DNA of 64,000 bases from Athripsodes cinereus. Taxonomy: Eukaryota; Arthropoda; Insecta; Trichoptera; Leptoceridae. The first letter of the stretch is position 1. The number at the start of each line of letters is the position of its first letter. This document shows, piece after piece, positions 10,996 through 22,852 of the stretch. The notes beneath the pieces are model-generated. The model did no database searches and was not told the DNA's origin. It saw nothing but the letters and a program-made list of their open reading frames with translations. The stretch lies in contig OX388305.1 of NCBI GenBank assembly GCA_947579605.1, forward strand, positions 40,065,542 to 40,129,541, written 5' to 3'. Position numbers and translations under genes: made by a program.

Positions 10996-13389
10996 AGATG
11001 ATGACGAAACGTTACTTATAATTAAATTTTTTCTTTTATTCCTTTTTTGAATGAACAGTCAGTCCATTAGATAATCTAATTATTGGAGCAAATTTGCAAA
11101 CAATAGCTAAAAAAGTATATGTTGTATATATTGTAAACTCTAATGTATTCTACACAGAGAACTATTTTTACATATCAAGGGTAGATTTTCACAAATTTCT
11201 CCATATAGGATGGGCTTCTAGTGACCATTGAAATTATATATTTTTTTGCACATAAACCCTTTTCCAGTTTAAATAATTAGTGCATTGGGTGACGTCATCA
11301 TTACACGTTTGCTCATTGAAGAAAAGTCTGTTAGGCAATACATTAAGAATGAGAGAAATTAATATTTCCATATCAAAACTATAGTAACTTATTAAGTTAA
11401 TGTCTGTATATTTAGTGTATATAAATTGTAATGGCTGACATCCCATAAATAGATAGATAGGAAATATTTTTTTATAAATTATTTTTGCAAATTGTTACCT
11501 TTTAGGATTCCAGAATATAAATTTTGTATTTCGTCTTCGTTTAGCTCAAATCTTCAAGGGATTTTCTTCCGACTTTCTTCTAGTAGAGTTTTAATGTTAA
11601 ATTTATTGTCTGGCATTGTGAGTTGTATTCACGTTCAGGACTAGAGGACAAACCCCATCAGTCTGCACATCTTAATCTATTTAGTGTGGACCATTAATTG
11701 TTTGTGGTTGAATCCCTGAATTTGTTCAGAGGGATCAGCAGCTAGTGGGATATCCAGTCTTTTTTTTATTTGGATGTAATGGGTTATCACCACTACAAAC
11801 TCTCTCCACAATATTATACACTGAACCGTATTGTGGAGTGTCCTCTGTATGGCTTTGAGTTTGGTTGGATGGACTCACATTAGGTGACCACCGATGCAGT
11901 CAACAGGTCGAAAAATTTACCATTGAATCTCTAAGGCCAAAATGTCAAATGTATTTAAAAAAATCTCTTTTAAATGGGACACAAATTCTTTGCCGGGTTC
12001 TCTATGGAATGTGCTGCTCCGATTTTTGACATTCATAATGAATAATTTCAACCAGGCATAATATAGAGTCATAATAACAATCCTTATATCTGTTTATTAG
12101 TGAGGTGGCACTTAGCAGTCAGGTTTAATTGTTGTAATAACAGTTATCATTTCTTATATATTATGTGAGTACGGCTGTCTGTAGTAGTGTAAGTTATTAG
12201 TACCAATTGTCTTATGATGAATCACGAGTCCATGTAAATGTTATCACAAATTATATAATTATATATAAACCTTTATTGTGTATACAACGCTCCTACTTGT
12301 TAGATGATATTTTGTGATTATTTTATAAGATGAAAATAATAATATGTGAATAATTGTTGTGAATGTGTTGTCTATGAATCACGTTTGTGAGACACGCCGC
12401 CGGCTATTTTAAAACTTAAACTCTCACAAAGTATATGTACATATTTATACCCTAATAATAATAAAACACAAATTGTTACTAAACTACACTATCTCAATAA
12501 ACAACATTTTTCAGTATGGCCATTCAAAGTTTTTTCTACAAATTTATATTTGCTTCTCACATGTTATTTAACACGATATTACTTTTAAAAATTATTGTGA
12601 ATGATTGCTATTAATCATATCTCACTCTTTTTTGAAAAATTGCTTTAAAATGGTGTTATTTTGCTTTAACAAAAAGTTGACATATTTTTTTTATTTGTGG
12701 ATATTTTAAAATATAACTCATTTTTTAAGACAGATGAGTATGTCATTTAAAAGACCATAACAAGGACTACAAAACTTTGTTTATAAGTTACTTCGGCCGA
12801 AATTTGACATGGTGTAGTTTCGCTCTCACATACAAATTTATACTTACCTGTCTTACTTATTAGCCATATGTTGCATGAAAATAGAGGTGCCCGCAACAAG
12901 TCAAAATCTAATTCAAATAATAATTCATTCTATGTTACATCTATCCAATATTTTACCAAACATTTTAATCCACTGAAATGTCCATAGAGTAATGTTATAA
13001 TATAAAATGTCAAACACATCATTCTCTTTTCTATGGAAAAAAAACCATAGAATGTGCCAAATAAATTGCTGGTACCGTCGTACCGTTGAATACCACATTT
13101 GTGATTATTGTCGTTATGGTATGAATGAACAGTTTTATTATTTAAAAGTACTATTGCGTGCCTCACAGCGGACAGCATCTTTATGTCACAACAGCATATT
13201 GCAATGCAACTGTTTCCTTCCAATGCGGCAGAGCATTATTGCGTAACTTCAAGTGATGTGCAACATTGGAAAGAAATGCTCACATACAAATTCATTATGA
13301 AATATATTGGCGTCAGCAGTTGTGATGATACAAGTAAATATTGTTTTGCAATTGCTACCTGCCCCTGCAGGTAGTAATTGATAGTACAT
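10996..13389. other. Gene-free AT-rich stretch
   Basis: No coding exon, RNA gene or bounded element could be supported. Open frames here are short and lack codon structure. Confidence 0.5.
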
Positions 13390-13573
13390 AGTAATTACTC
13401 TTGACAAAATCTAAACCATACGACGTGCGAAGTGACTATTGGCCAAAAATACGCGCATACCGATCGTGCAGTAGCGGTAGTGCGGTGTTTTTGACCACAG
13501 TCCCTTTGTGCGTCGTATGATCAAGATCAAGACTAGATTAAGATTGTATTTAGATTGTGTCAAGAGTAGCCCT
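13390..13573. mobile_element. Foldback MITE, copy 1 (family with 40537-40709)
   Basis: The right terminus gtcaagagtagccct (13559-13573) is the reverse complement of the left terminus agggttactcttgac in the better copy at 40537. In this copy the left end is mutated to attactcttgac. The arms are almost fully complementary (catacgacgtgcgaagtgac against the matching right arm), so the element would fold into one long hairpin. Confidence 0.8.
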
Positions 13574-14034
13574 GCTGACATCTGCCATCAAGCACAGAAA
13601 TGCACCTTTAGTGTGAATTGTTTTTATGTGTGTATATTATTATTATTATTAGTGTGATAATCTGTCCGGACATAGAGTAAAACTTTGCAGTGTGAACATA
13701 TCACGGATTGGGAGACTTGTTGGAAACGGACAACAGACGCAGTTTATCTGCCAGACAGCCACCAGGTTTATGTCCAAACATGGTCGGCTGTCTTTATTGT
13801 CACAAAATAATATTGTTGTCTGTTTCGCAACATCTCTCCGTGTTGTCTTGCTATTGTTATCATTGGTAGGTACTTTATACAACATAATGTATGTAATGTT
13901 TATATGTGTATATATTCCTTCCAAGGTGTCACACATTCCCTCCTCTATATGTGTATGTATATCTATATATTTATATATTTCCTCAGAGTATTAACTGACT
14001 ACTACTACCTTGCTCTGTGTTATGCAGTCAAAGA

Positions 14035-14502
14035 CATTCATATTGCTTCACTCTGGATGATCATTCAAAGTGATAGGACCAAAGTTCATCGGTAGCCTTG
14101 AGGTAGGGTTTCGGCCTCACTCACAAGAGATTCACGGTTCGATCCCAAGTGCCGGCAAACTTTTACATTTTTCAAAAAAAAGATAAACTGTTAATCGAAA
14201 ATGTATTCATATTTTTCATCCTATTTTTGTAAAAATAATTAATCAAGAAGAATCAAATGAAAAATACCAGTTATTAAAATAAATAAATTAAATTCTCATA
14301 AGCACACAACAAAGTGTCTGTTTTGTTTATGATTCTGATATTTAATATTGATTCATAGAGAATAGTGACATACAATAGGAAAAAACAACTTGTTTATGGT
14401 CGTTTCAGTGAAAGGACCTTTCATCAAAATTATGTTGTGGGAGGTAATAGCTTCCATCCGTCATCCCGAGTGTAGTGATGAATGTGAATGGCCCTTAAGA
14501 TA
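14035..14502. mobile_element. TIR element (copy 1) with an inserted SINE
   Basis: Left end cattcatattgcttcact and right end gatgaatgtgaatggccctt are imperfect inverted repeats. The body (gtttatggtcgtttc) matches the element at 32543-33011. Between the two halves, at about 14090-14165, lies a tRNA-like SINE head with cacggttcgatcccaa, which resembles the B box and also occurs at 45940-46020. Confidence 0.7.
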
Positions 14503-15698
14503 TTTCATAATATTGGTATGTGTAGATAGATAGATGTTGTATGTGATGAATGTTGAGTGTATTTCTCATAAAGTGTGATATTTCTTTGAGGATGTGATGA
14601 TATAATAATTATACAATACCAGATGTTATTCATCTCAATTTCTTTAAGACTTGATATTTACTGCATTATATTTAGATATTTTTTGACGACTGTTTGGTAA
14701 CCATTATAATTTAGTAGCAGATATTCCTTGAGAATATATTATCTATACCAACTATCTGTTTCTGTTCTGTTGGTGACACTGATACTGTGATAAGGGTAAT
14801 TTAGGGACTATTTAGTATCGTCATCTACCATTTCTCTTCATATAAATTACTCTTTCAATGATTGTATATCGGCATTAGCTTTGTAACACTTAATTTTAAA
14901 TTCTATGAAAAAATGAAAACTCAACTAAAACAGTTAGTTATAATAATAATAATCTTCCTGATTCATATTCGTTACTGCAGCTATTTCCAATCACAAATTC
15001 CAAAAACTCCACATGTGATATCAGCCTGACCCCACCTTCCCCTACACCTTCACTGTAAATCTTAACGAACTTTTATAACTATTTGTTTTATTCAGTATAG
15101 GTCAGCACCTGATGATGCGAACTCGAAGTCCGCGAATCCGGTTGTGCGTTAATTATACCCTATAATAACACTAGACAATAATAGTAAATATTATTCATTT
15201 AAATTACTCTTAATTCATATTTGAAGTAGTAGAAAATATATTAAATATTTCACTAAATTACTCTTACCCGATGTCATGAATAGGGGACTTAAAACAATCT
15301 TGTGGATTGAATAAGTTTTTCTTTATCACAAATATAATATAATATAATACTCATAATAGTTTTGAATAAATAAAAATAATATTTTCCATAGTACTACTGT
15401 GTTAATTGTATTTCATTTTGTTGGTGTTTTGTAAGAAGAGCAAATTAATTAATAAGTTCAAACAACTGGGCAAATTAGCAGTTGAAAAGATTTGAACTCA
15501 ACATTCCAACACCATTTTGATTGTAATGATAATAATAATAAACAGATAAAAATGGTTGCACTTCTAATAGAACATTAAGAGTCATATTATTGTCTTTTCT
15601 ATAGAGCTGTCAAATATTTGAGGGGCAAATGGCTTTATACGTGTTCCTATGTTATGACAACTGGCAGAAATAAAAGAGTAGTGTGGCAGGGACACATT
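14503..15698. other. Gene-free stretch with a LINE-tail-like hairpin motif
   Basis: AT-rich without coding exons. At 15109-15139 is ctgatgatgcg, then a loop, then cgcgaatcc, one of four such hairpin motifs in the window. Sequence around 14990-15170 resembles the 3' end of a retroelement, but the family cannot be named. Confidence 0.4.
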
Positions 15699-16228
15699 GT
15701 ATGCACCCAAAAGAATATTCACACCGAACTTCTATTTTGCTTTTAAACTTCAGTACTCAAATATTTCTAACTTGTTTTGTGTGTGAATGTGAATGTGTAG
15801 TGTTTGCCGGCAAAAATAAAATAAAACCAGCAAAAATAAAATCTATCTCGAATACAAAGTTTAAGAAATTTGTATTCGAGTTAGATTTTATTTTTGCCGG
15901 TTTCATTTTATTATTGCCGGCAAAAATAAAATAAGCAAAAATAAAATAAAACCGGCAAAATTAAAATCTAATTCGAATACAAATTTCCTAAAGTTTATAT
16001 TCGAGGTAGATTTTATTTTTGCCTAAAATCTACTTCGAATACAAATTTCCTTAAGTTTATATTCGAATTAGATTTTATTTTTGCAAATAAAAAAAAAGAA
16101 ATATTTCGCCAAAAAATCCAAATAATATTATTGTAGCAACAATTTTCCTACATAGAAAACTATATTTGACAGATATCTGACATTGGGGCCTACCAACTCA
16201 ATGAGTTCCAATTCTTCTGGGTGCATAC
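15699..16228. mobile_element. Foldback element with three internal hairpins
   Basis: The termini gtatgcacccaaaagaat (15699-15716) and attcttctgggtgcatac (16211-16228) are inverted repeats. Inside are three hairpins in a row. Each runs from aaaatct, via a tcgaatacaaa arm, to its complement ending agatttt. They are joined by gccggcaaaaataaaat spacers that are themselves partly palindromic. Confidence 0.88.
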
Positions 16229-17001
16229 TAGGCATCCCGTTTGGCAGTGGTTAGCATAATTTTTAGCCAAAGACTAGTACTCTTAGTTTTTAGCAATAGA
16301 TTATAATCCGTGATTTCAATAGATAAGTAGATTTAATTCATGCAATCCTGTTTTTCTAAAATCATGTAATTTGGGCTTCTTACAAAACGCCAATATAATT
16401 TATATTCTGTAAGTACTAATATGTGATGGATGTTTATGTATTAAATTATATAGGGAGGCCTAGATGCTAAATAATATATGTGTGGTAACTTTTAACCCCA
16501 TTACAAATAATTTTTATTTTTTGATACTATCCTGTATTTTAAATGTAGTTTATTAATATTTATTTTTTCTATATTTTGTTATTTGCAATATTATGTTGTA
16601 ATTTCTTTGTAAGAAATCATTTGTATTAATGTATCTTCACAATGATTTATCAGGAAAGAGCACAATATAAATTAAAACACATTTTTTACGGTAATTATGT
16701 TGAGAGATCCACTTGGAACTTATCACTTTGATCTCATAAAACACTGAAATGCTTTGGCCAATTTCTAAATCAGATGAATCCAATGATATGTATCTGTGAA
16801 ATGTGTCACAATATTATACTGATGTATGATTATATTATTGTATTGCATTATATTAAAAGTGGGACATTCAGAATGCAATAGCGTACCTCGTGGCTAATGT
16901 AGAATGTTATATGTTTTATTCGTGATGTTCTACGTAACCTGCCTTTCACCCGACACTTGAGAATCCATACTTTTTTGTGAGTTTTCGATTGTCGCATAAT
17001 A
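16229..17001. other. Gene-free AT-rich stretch
   Basis: No exon, RNA gene or element boundary recognised. Confidence 0.45.
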
Positions 17002-17157
17002 CAGTGTTCCATAAAGCGTGTACCGCGGCACACTGGTGTACCGTGGTCATCAGTTGGTGTGCAGTATTAAATAAACATTGCTTTTTTCTTTGGTGTACCT
17101 CTAAAATTTCTCAATTTGATAGACGTACCTTGAACACAAAAGGTTTGCGGAACACTG
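17002..17157. mobile_element. hAT-type MITE, 156 bp
   Basis: Begins cagtgttccataaag and ends ggtttgcggaacactg, giving inverted cagtgttcc/ggaacactg termini of hAT style. It is flanked by near-identical 8-bp sequences, gcataata (16994-17001) and gcgtaata (17158-17165), as expected for a hAT target-site duplication. Confidence 0.85.
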
Positions 17158-17209
17158 GCGTAATAGATAGGTGTTCAACTTCAATTCTGCGATGAGGTAT
17201 GCTACCGAT

Positions 17210-17315
17210 CTTAAATGTCTTTTAATTGGCACGACAAAGAGGATGACTTGCGTGCAGTCATTCCACTGGCTGTCCCACTTGTGGGACATGTCGTCATGAT
17301 ATAGATAGATGGATG
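17210..17315 (-). repeat. Dispersed LINE-tail repeat, minus copy
   Basis: Has ggcacgacaaagaggatgac, tgtcccacttgtgggacatg and a gatagatag tail, in reverse orientation to the copies at 37635 and 45780. Confidence 0.6.
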
Positions 17316-17514
17316 GTAAGTAGGACACGTGCGTGTGTGTATATTATAAATATATCATATTATGTATGTATGTATGTATATATAGGTTAGTGAATGTTTT
17401 GTATGTTCTCTGTGATAACCCAACTTTGTATAGGAGCAACTAAATAATGTGTATTTTACTAAATAAATCTCTATATTATTATTTGTGTACAAATTTATTT
17501 TCATTCAAGTCTAC

Positions 17515-17697
17515 ACCCACAATCAGAATGAGCACCTGCGTGGCCATAGCCTTAAGCTGAACAGAAGTGTGTTTGCCCAGAATCCACATAAACACTTCTT
17601 AAGTAACAGAGTTGTGGATGCTTGGAACAATTAACTGCCTCCAGATTTGGTTGTTGCTGGGAGTGTAAATTCTTTTAAGAATGGACTTGACAGATTG
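17515..17697 (+). mobile_element. CR1-like LINE 3'-end relic
   Basis: Translates to a broken copy of the CR1-type reverse transcriptase terminus: LRGHSLKLNRSVF, then FLSNRVVDAWN, a stop in place of Ser, LPPDLV and VNSFKNGLD. The pattern RGH...KL, F..RVV..WN.LP and V..FK..LD is characteristic of CR1 ends. Confidence 0.8.
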
Positions 17698-18224
17698 CAG
17701 TAACATCATGGACTCATTCAAGCAAATCAGCTTTGTTGCCTGCTTAATATCCATATTAGTAATAGTTTTGTTAAAAACGTCGGCCTGGTCAACATTCTCA
17801 AATGAAAATAATCGAAAATTTAAGTGAAATGTAAATGAAATTAATAAATGAAAGTGTCGAGTATTTAACAAAAGCTCCGAGCATACTGTACTACATGAAC
17901 AGAATTATTCATATTATGATGAGAGATTACTTGATTTTGGTTCCAGCACTTAGACAAAGGTGGCAAATTGCTGATCCTTCCTCATCGGTTCCATAGGACA
18001 GACCCAACAATGCTAAAAAATCTCTTGGAAGAAATTAGATTTACTCTCTCTTTCTCTCATATTTTTGACGCAGCTCCACTTGCTGTGCGTTTTGCACAGT
18101 ACTGGAGATCAGTTTGATTGGTTTTTCTAGGTTACGACACGATAAATAAATAATAATAAATATTTTCTTCAATTTTGTAGCCATAATCATATAATAATAA
18201 CAATCTGAGTATTTATATGTGGCG

Positions 18225-18350
18225 CCGTTTAATGATCCGTGACCATCTCAAGGGCCCTGTGACTTCTCCCGAACAGTAGCCTCTTTAACTCGGTTCTAAA
18301 TGTGATGGTGGACTGATTCTCTCAGTCTGTTTCAGGCAGTGCTTTTATAT
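18225..18350 (-). mobile_element. Non-LTR relic related to 53464-53754
   Basis: The minus strand matches the LINE-like terminus at 53464-53754: gcgccgtttaatgatccgtg here against gacgccgttgaatgatccat there, and continues in parallel for about 120 bp. Both are decayed. Confidence 0.6.
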
Positions 18351-18427
18351 AAAATAATAAATATCTTAATGGAGTAATAGATAAATAAATATAATAACAA
18401 GAAATGGTATTTATTTAACAAATAAAG

Positions 18428-18433
18428 TTTATT
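18428..18433 (-). terminator. Polyadenylation signal of the COX8-like gene
   Basis: TTTATT on the plus strand reads AATAAA on the minus strand, 72 bp after the stop codon at 18505-18507. Confidence 0.5.
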
Positions 18434-18504
18434 GCATTAAACGTGGTAATTATTAAGATAATCTAAGATAGTTTATAGAGGATGTGAAATGTGAAACATG
18501 ACAT

Positions 18505-21500
18505 CTAATCTCTAGACACTGACCCATTGTAGTACTTGAGGTTGACAAGGATGTATACGGGGGTAGCCAGCCACATCACAATCAAACCGGAACCCATCAC
18601 AAACATTTTCTGAAAAAATAATTTTGAAACATTTAATTAAGATTCAGAAATATTTTTAGTTACCAATGGAAAATATAATACGTCTGATACATAACATAAC
18701 ATTGTACACTTGTGTAATATACTGCCCTGCTAAGTAAAAACACAGAAATTATCAAAATACAAATATGTCAGAATCATAGTCCATGATTTAAACTACCTTT
18801 TTGTATATATTTTTTAAAGTATTAGAAAAATAACTGTAGATAAAAAGACAGTAATTAGATACTAACAAATTACTGTGTTTTTACTAACAGACAATGAGAT
18901 GCTGTCTTTTACTTACAAATCGTCAAAGAATAAGTCAACACAGTACAGGTTTTTTTACACAGAAAACATTAGAAATGCTGCAATTATTCTTACAGAGGAT
19001 GTTCTAAATTAGTTACTTTATGAATCATTATACTTGTTTTCAATTTTATTTTTTTGTAATTACTGTGTTCCTATCACAATGATCCACTTTTCACAAATAT
19101 TAAACAACGAATTATGAAATATTTATATTTTCCCTGATTACACTTAAGTCTAATCGAAGGAATAATAATAATAATTTGACTATTTATATATCCCCGTACT
19201 GTGATATTATCACTTCAAGGGCGCTTTACATTATTTAGGATCAACATCCACGTCCATTTTTAAAAAACTACATAATATCAATTAAAAAACTGTCATCAGA
19301 AAGATAAAAAATCAAAATAATATAATAAAAATTAAAAAATCAAAATAATATAATAAAAATTAAAAAATCATAATAAAATAAAAAATTATAAAATAATATA
19401 GTGTCAAAAGTTGTATTTATGGATGGATATATGCCTCTATCTTAGAGTAAGTTTATTTATTTATTTATTCAATCAACAGAACACTACAGACAATACATAC
19501 ATATCTAACACAATTAAATTAATATTATACAATGACAACGAGTATCTACTCAATGCAATGTCCTATTTATAAGTGTTCAAATATTAAGAAATATATTATT
19601 TTTATCAAAGCCCATTTGGTTATCATACAAAGTTAATTTTGAAAGACTGATTTAGAAGTAAAAACTCTTCAGATAGAAAATCAAAATATGCTGTTTTCTA
19701 ATTTCAATGTTCTGGGACTGAATAACTTTGTTTCTATACCGTTCACATGAGCAACCACTAAAGATGGTCAGACTAACAGATTAGTCGGTGCTCAAATGGC
19801 CGATTATTGATTTCGGTTGAATTAATAAACTTTCGTTTTGCTTCATTCATTGCACCACATGACATGCATTTGTTTTCTGACAAGTTTTGTTTAAGTATTT
19901 TGTGTCTCAGTTGCTGCATTGTTTTTATAATCAGATTGATTTGATCACAATACACCGTTCCTATGACAACGATATCAGAGCGCAAGGAATGTCGTGGAAA
20001 GAGGTGACGCAATTGGCACAGAGACGCTCTGAATGGAGGAGGCTGGTTTCTGCCCTGTGCTCCCGAGAGGAGCGTTGAGGGCGATGATGATGATGATGAT
20101 TTGATTATAAAAATATAATCGCCATTTATTCACGACTTCACCTCAAAGGTGCCAAAGTGTCTTTGGTGCCACTGTACAATACGCCGACCATTCCACGGAC
20201 GCTGATAAAAAAGATAAATTCAATTCACTTCACTTCTGGAGCACTGTTACGACTTTATGCTCCACTTATATTATTCCTAATAAATCGCTACCTTAATGCA
20301 GAACTATCCCAAGTATTCTATATTTTCAAGTGTAACTTTGTGATATTATCCTAAGTATTTTATTCTATATTTTCAAGTGTAACTTTATGATATTATCCTA
20401 AGTATTTTATTCTATATTTTCAAGTGTAACTTTATGATATTATCCTAAGTATTTTATTCTATATTTTCAAGTGTAACTTTATGATATTATCCTAAGTATT
20501 TTAGGGTGATTTTTCAAAGGAGCAGTTTAAAGTTTTGTTTATGCAATTAAAAATAAAACTATTAACACATTGGCGGACATATATTTATTTTAGAATTTAG
20601 CAATACGGGCACTTATTATAACTTTCTTATTTTTTATAATATCTCATTTCCCATCGAATTATTATTGAAGGTTAGTATTCAATATGCATTCAAATGAGTT
20701 TTCCAGCAGATGGAAAATTAACGGCTATTGCCGTCATTGTCGTTTCAGCCCAAATTTGTTTCGTACTAGGGATATGACGGGTATTACCGACAATGAAAAT
20801 CTGATTGCAATTGCCGTCATTTGATTGGAATGTATAATTTATTATCTAACACATAAAATGACGGCTATAGACGGCAATGCAATCTGACACAATAAAATAA
20901 TTTTTATACTTTATTTCTGTACGTATTTATTTAAAAAAACGATAATATTATGAACAAAATAAAATGAATATTTGAAACATGCAAACAACTAAAAACAATT
21001 AATGCTAAAGGAAATGCATAACCGAACCTTACAAGCATAACCGAAAACAACTCCTTATTACGAGCTATACACTTGGACATTTTTACTCAAAACATTTTAT
21101 TATAGAGACACTTTCTTCCTACCGCCATATGATTACATGAATTATAACGCGTCTTTAGCCGTCATTGCACCAAAAATATTACTTCGTTGTACGGGCATAG
21201 CCGTCATATTCTGGACAAGTGATTTTATTTTGACGGCTATAGCCGGCATAACCGTGAACGTGTTAAAAATATGTAAAGCAAATTTTGACATGGCTTATTA
21301 TATACAAATCTAATTACTCAGTTTCATTACATTAATTTGTATCTATTATCATTTCTTAATACTTAACTCAGTTTGGCCAAAATTTGAACTTAGGATAGTT
21401 CTGCATTCAGGTAACGAAATGATTGTTAAAAAAATGAACAGTTAAAAAAACCTATAAAAATATTGTGTGACTAAGGTTTTTCATTTAATTTTGATATGTT

Positions 21501-22186
21501 CAAATATACATTTTCTTGAGCAAGTTCTACTGCATAATCCTGCTAGTGGTAGGTCTGTAGGATTATGTAATCGATACAAATGTCAAACCTTACATGCACA
21601 TTTACTTAATTATTCTCGTATCACAAAGAGCTTGGCTAACAAAATGCTGCAAGGAAACAGAAAACATCCAAATTTCAATGATATGCGCGTACATTAAAGA
21701 AAAGTGGCAATATGTATATTCATGGCAGAAATTCAGTAGTCACAATACAAATTAAAAGATTGTTGATAAAAAGTACATACGCAAGTTAATTTGTGTTATA
21801 TACCTCAATTTACAAATCAGAAAACGCTATTCATGTAACAAAATCATACAAAAGTCGTAATTTAAAGTGAATTGATTAGAATTACGACGTATTCTACATA
21901 ACCTTAAAATGTACGCATTTTCATATTCTGTCTAGCATATTATGTATTTCTGAATTATTATCTGAACTATTTTTAAAACGTTGAATCAATAAAGATGTAT
22001 TTAAAGGCTTCACAAAGGATCAAAATATGATGAAGGCTGAAAATGGGCGAATAGAGAATGATTGATACTTACAGGAGTGGGAATTTTATCGCGGCATGGA
22101 ATGGCTTGGAAGTTCCTCACAGGCTGCACCTGCAGGTTTTTGGCAAGCAGAGGGGCAGACCTGAGACATTTCTGAATTAAAGACAT
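18505..22186 (-). CDS. Small mitochondrial membrane protein, probably COX8-like
   Basis: Two exons: 22186-22073 (start ATG) and 18609-18505 (stop TAG), joined in phase 0 by a gtaagt donor and a ttttttcag acceptor. The product has 72 residues. The first 38 are basic with no acidic residue before Asp33 (MSLIQKCLRSAPLLAKNLQV), typical of a mitochondrial targeting peptide. The second exon starts with KMFVMGSGLIVMWLATPVYI, a single membrane span, and ends in a short hydrophilic tail. Length, presequence, the Pro in the span and the LVNLKYY stretch after it fit nuclear-encoded cytochrome c oxidase subunit 8, which sits in the inner membrane on the outside of complex IV. The assignment rests on layout, not alignment, so another small respiratory-chain subunit is possible. 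The 3.5-kb intron holds two mobile elements. Confidence 0.7.
19930..20105 (+). mobile_element. LINE 3'-end relic ending in (GAT)n
   Basis: The forward frame at 19963-20075 reads NDIRAQGMSWKEVTQLAQRR followed by SEWRRLVSALCSR and a stop, matching the common C-terminus of RTE/R1-like non-LTR elements. It runs directly into a gatgatgatgat microsatellite tail. Confidence 0.75.
20289..21413. mobile_element. DNA element with 25-bp TIRs and internal arrays
   Basis: The left terminus at 20289-20313 (taccttaatgcagaactatc) pairs with the right terminus at 21389-21413, 23 of 25 bases. Inside lie a 47-bp tandem repeat (20310-20505) and several imperfect palindromes of the gacggctat/gccgtcat type between 20730 and 21260. 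A ttaa lies at the left end and ttca at the right, so a piggyBac-like origin is possible but unproven. No transposase frame is evident. It lies in the COX8-like gene intron. Confidence 0.75.
20310..20505. repeat. 47-bp tandem repeat
   Basis: The string cctaagtatttta occurs at 20350, 20397, 20444 and 20491, exactly 47 bp apart, with a partial first unit before them. It lies just inside the left terminus of the enclosing element and duplicates terminal sequence. Confidence 0.92.
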
Positions 22187-22852
22187 TTTTGCGACTTTTC
22201 CACCAAAAATATGAAAAAAATATTACACAATAATGGCGATTGTGAAACGGAGTTCTGCGACTCTGATTTTGACAGTTTCTTTTGAAATTTAAGCTTTATA
22301 CAAAAGTGTTTCAAACAAAATTGAAAAATATAGACGTGTCCGTTACTAATTTTGTACTTTTTGATGAGTGTACTCTTACTTACTGAGAAATTAATATTGA
22401 TCTATTTATACAGCAGTGATTTTGAATCATAGTCAAAAAATTCAAGAAGATTTATTATTTTCCAACCTTTTGAAAAAATACAAAAATGTAAATTAGTTAA
22501 GTAAATGAAAATTACTTTAAATCAGTTAATGAAAAATGATATAAATTAATATTTACTTCAATATCTTTATCATTGTATCATCATGCAGTGAATAATATAT
22601 CCACTTTTTTATGAATCCATGATCGTCATCTATCGGCTGTCATCATTCAATTTTTCTATGATCTACTTGTCATCGTTTTTGGGGTTCGGGCTGTTGTTTT
22701 TAGTATTTTGCATCCCGAAAACTCATTTATAGGATTGATCTCATTTTTTCAAAAGATTAAACCAGGAAATGTTTATTAAATAATTATATAAACATCTAAC
22801 AAATTAATATCAACATTATTTTCTTAGAAAAAATCTAGATAATTTTATAAAC
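22187..22852. promoter_or_regulatory. Shared upstream region of two divergent genes
   Basis: The 666 bp separate the start codon of the COX8-like gene (minus) from that of the nine-finger gene (plus). They must contain both promoters and 5' UTRs. No TATA box or other site can be assigned with confidence. Confidence 0.55.

Noticed and set aside
13692..13994. 100-codon open frame with a hydrophobic end
   Set aside because: The hydrophobic part is T-rich low-complexity sequence; no promoter, splice or family support.
14090..14165. Functional tRNA gene
   Set aside because: Has B-box-like sequence, but no cloverleaf could be drawn and it sits inside a repeat; it is a SINE head.
15683..15934. 83-codon open frame
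   Set aside because: It lies across the hairpin arms of the foldback element; its Lys/Ile-rich product mirrors the inverted repeats.
21467..21697. 76-codon open frame in the COX8-like intron
   Set aside because: Some codon-like appearance, but no match to a known family and no splice support; may be a transposon remnant.
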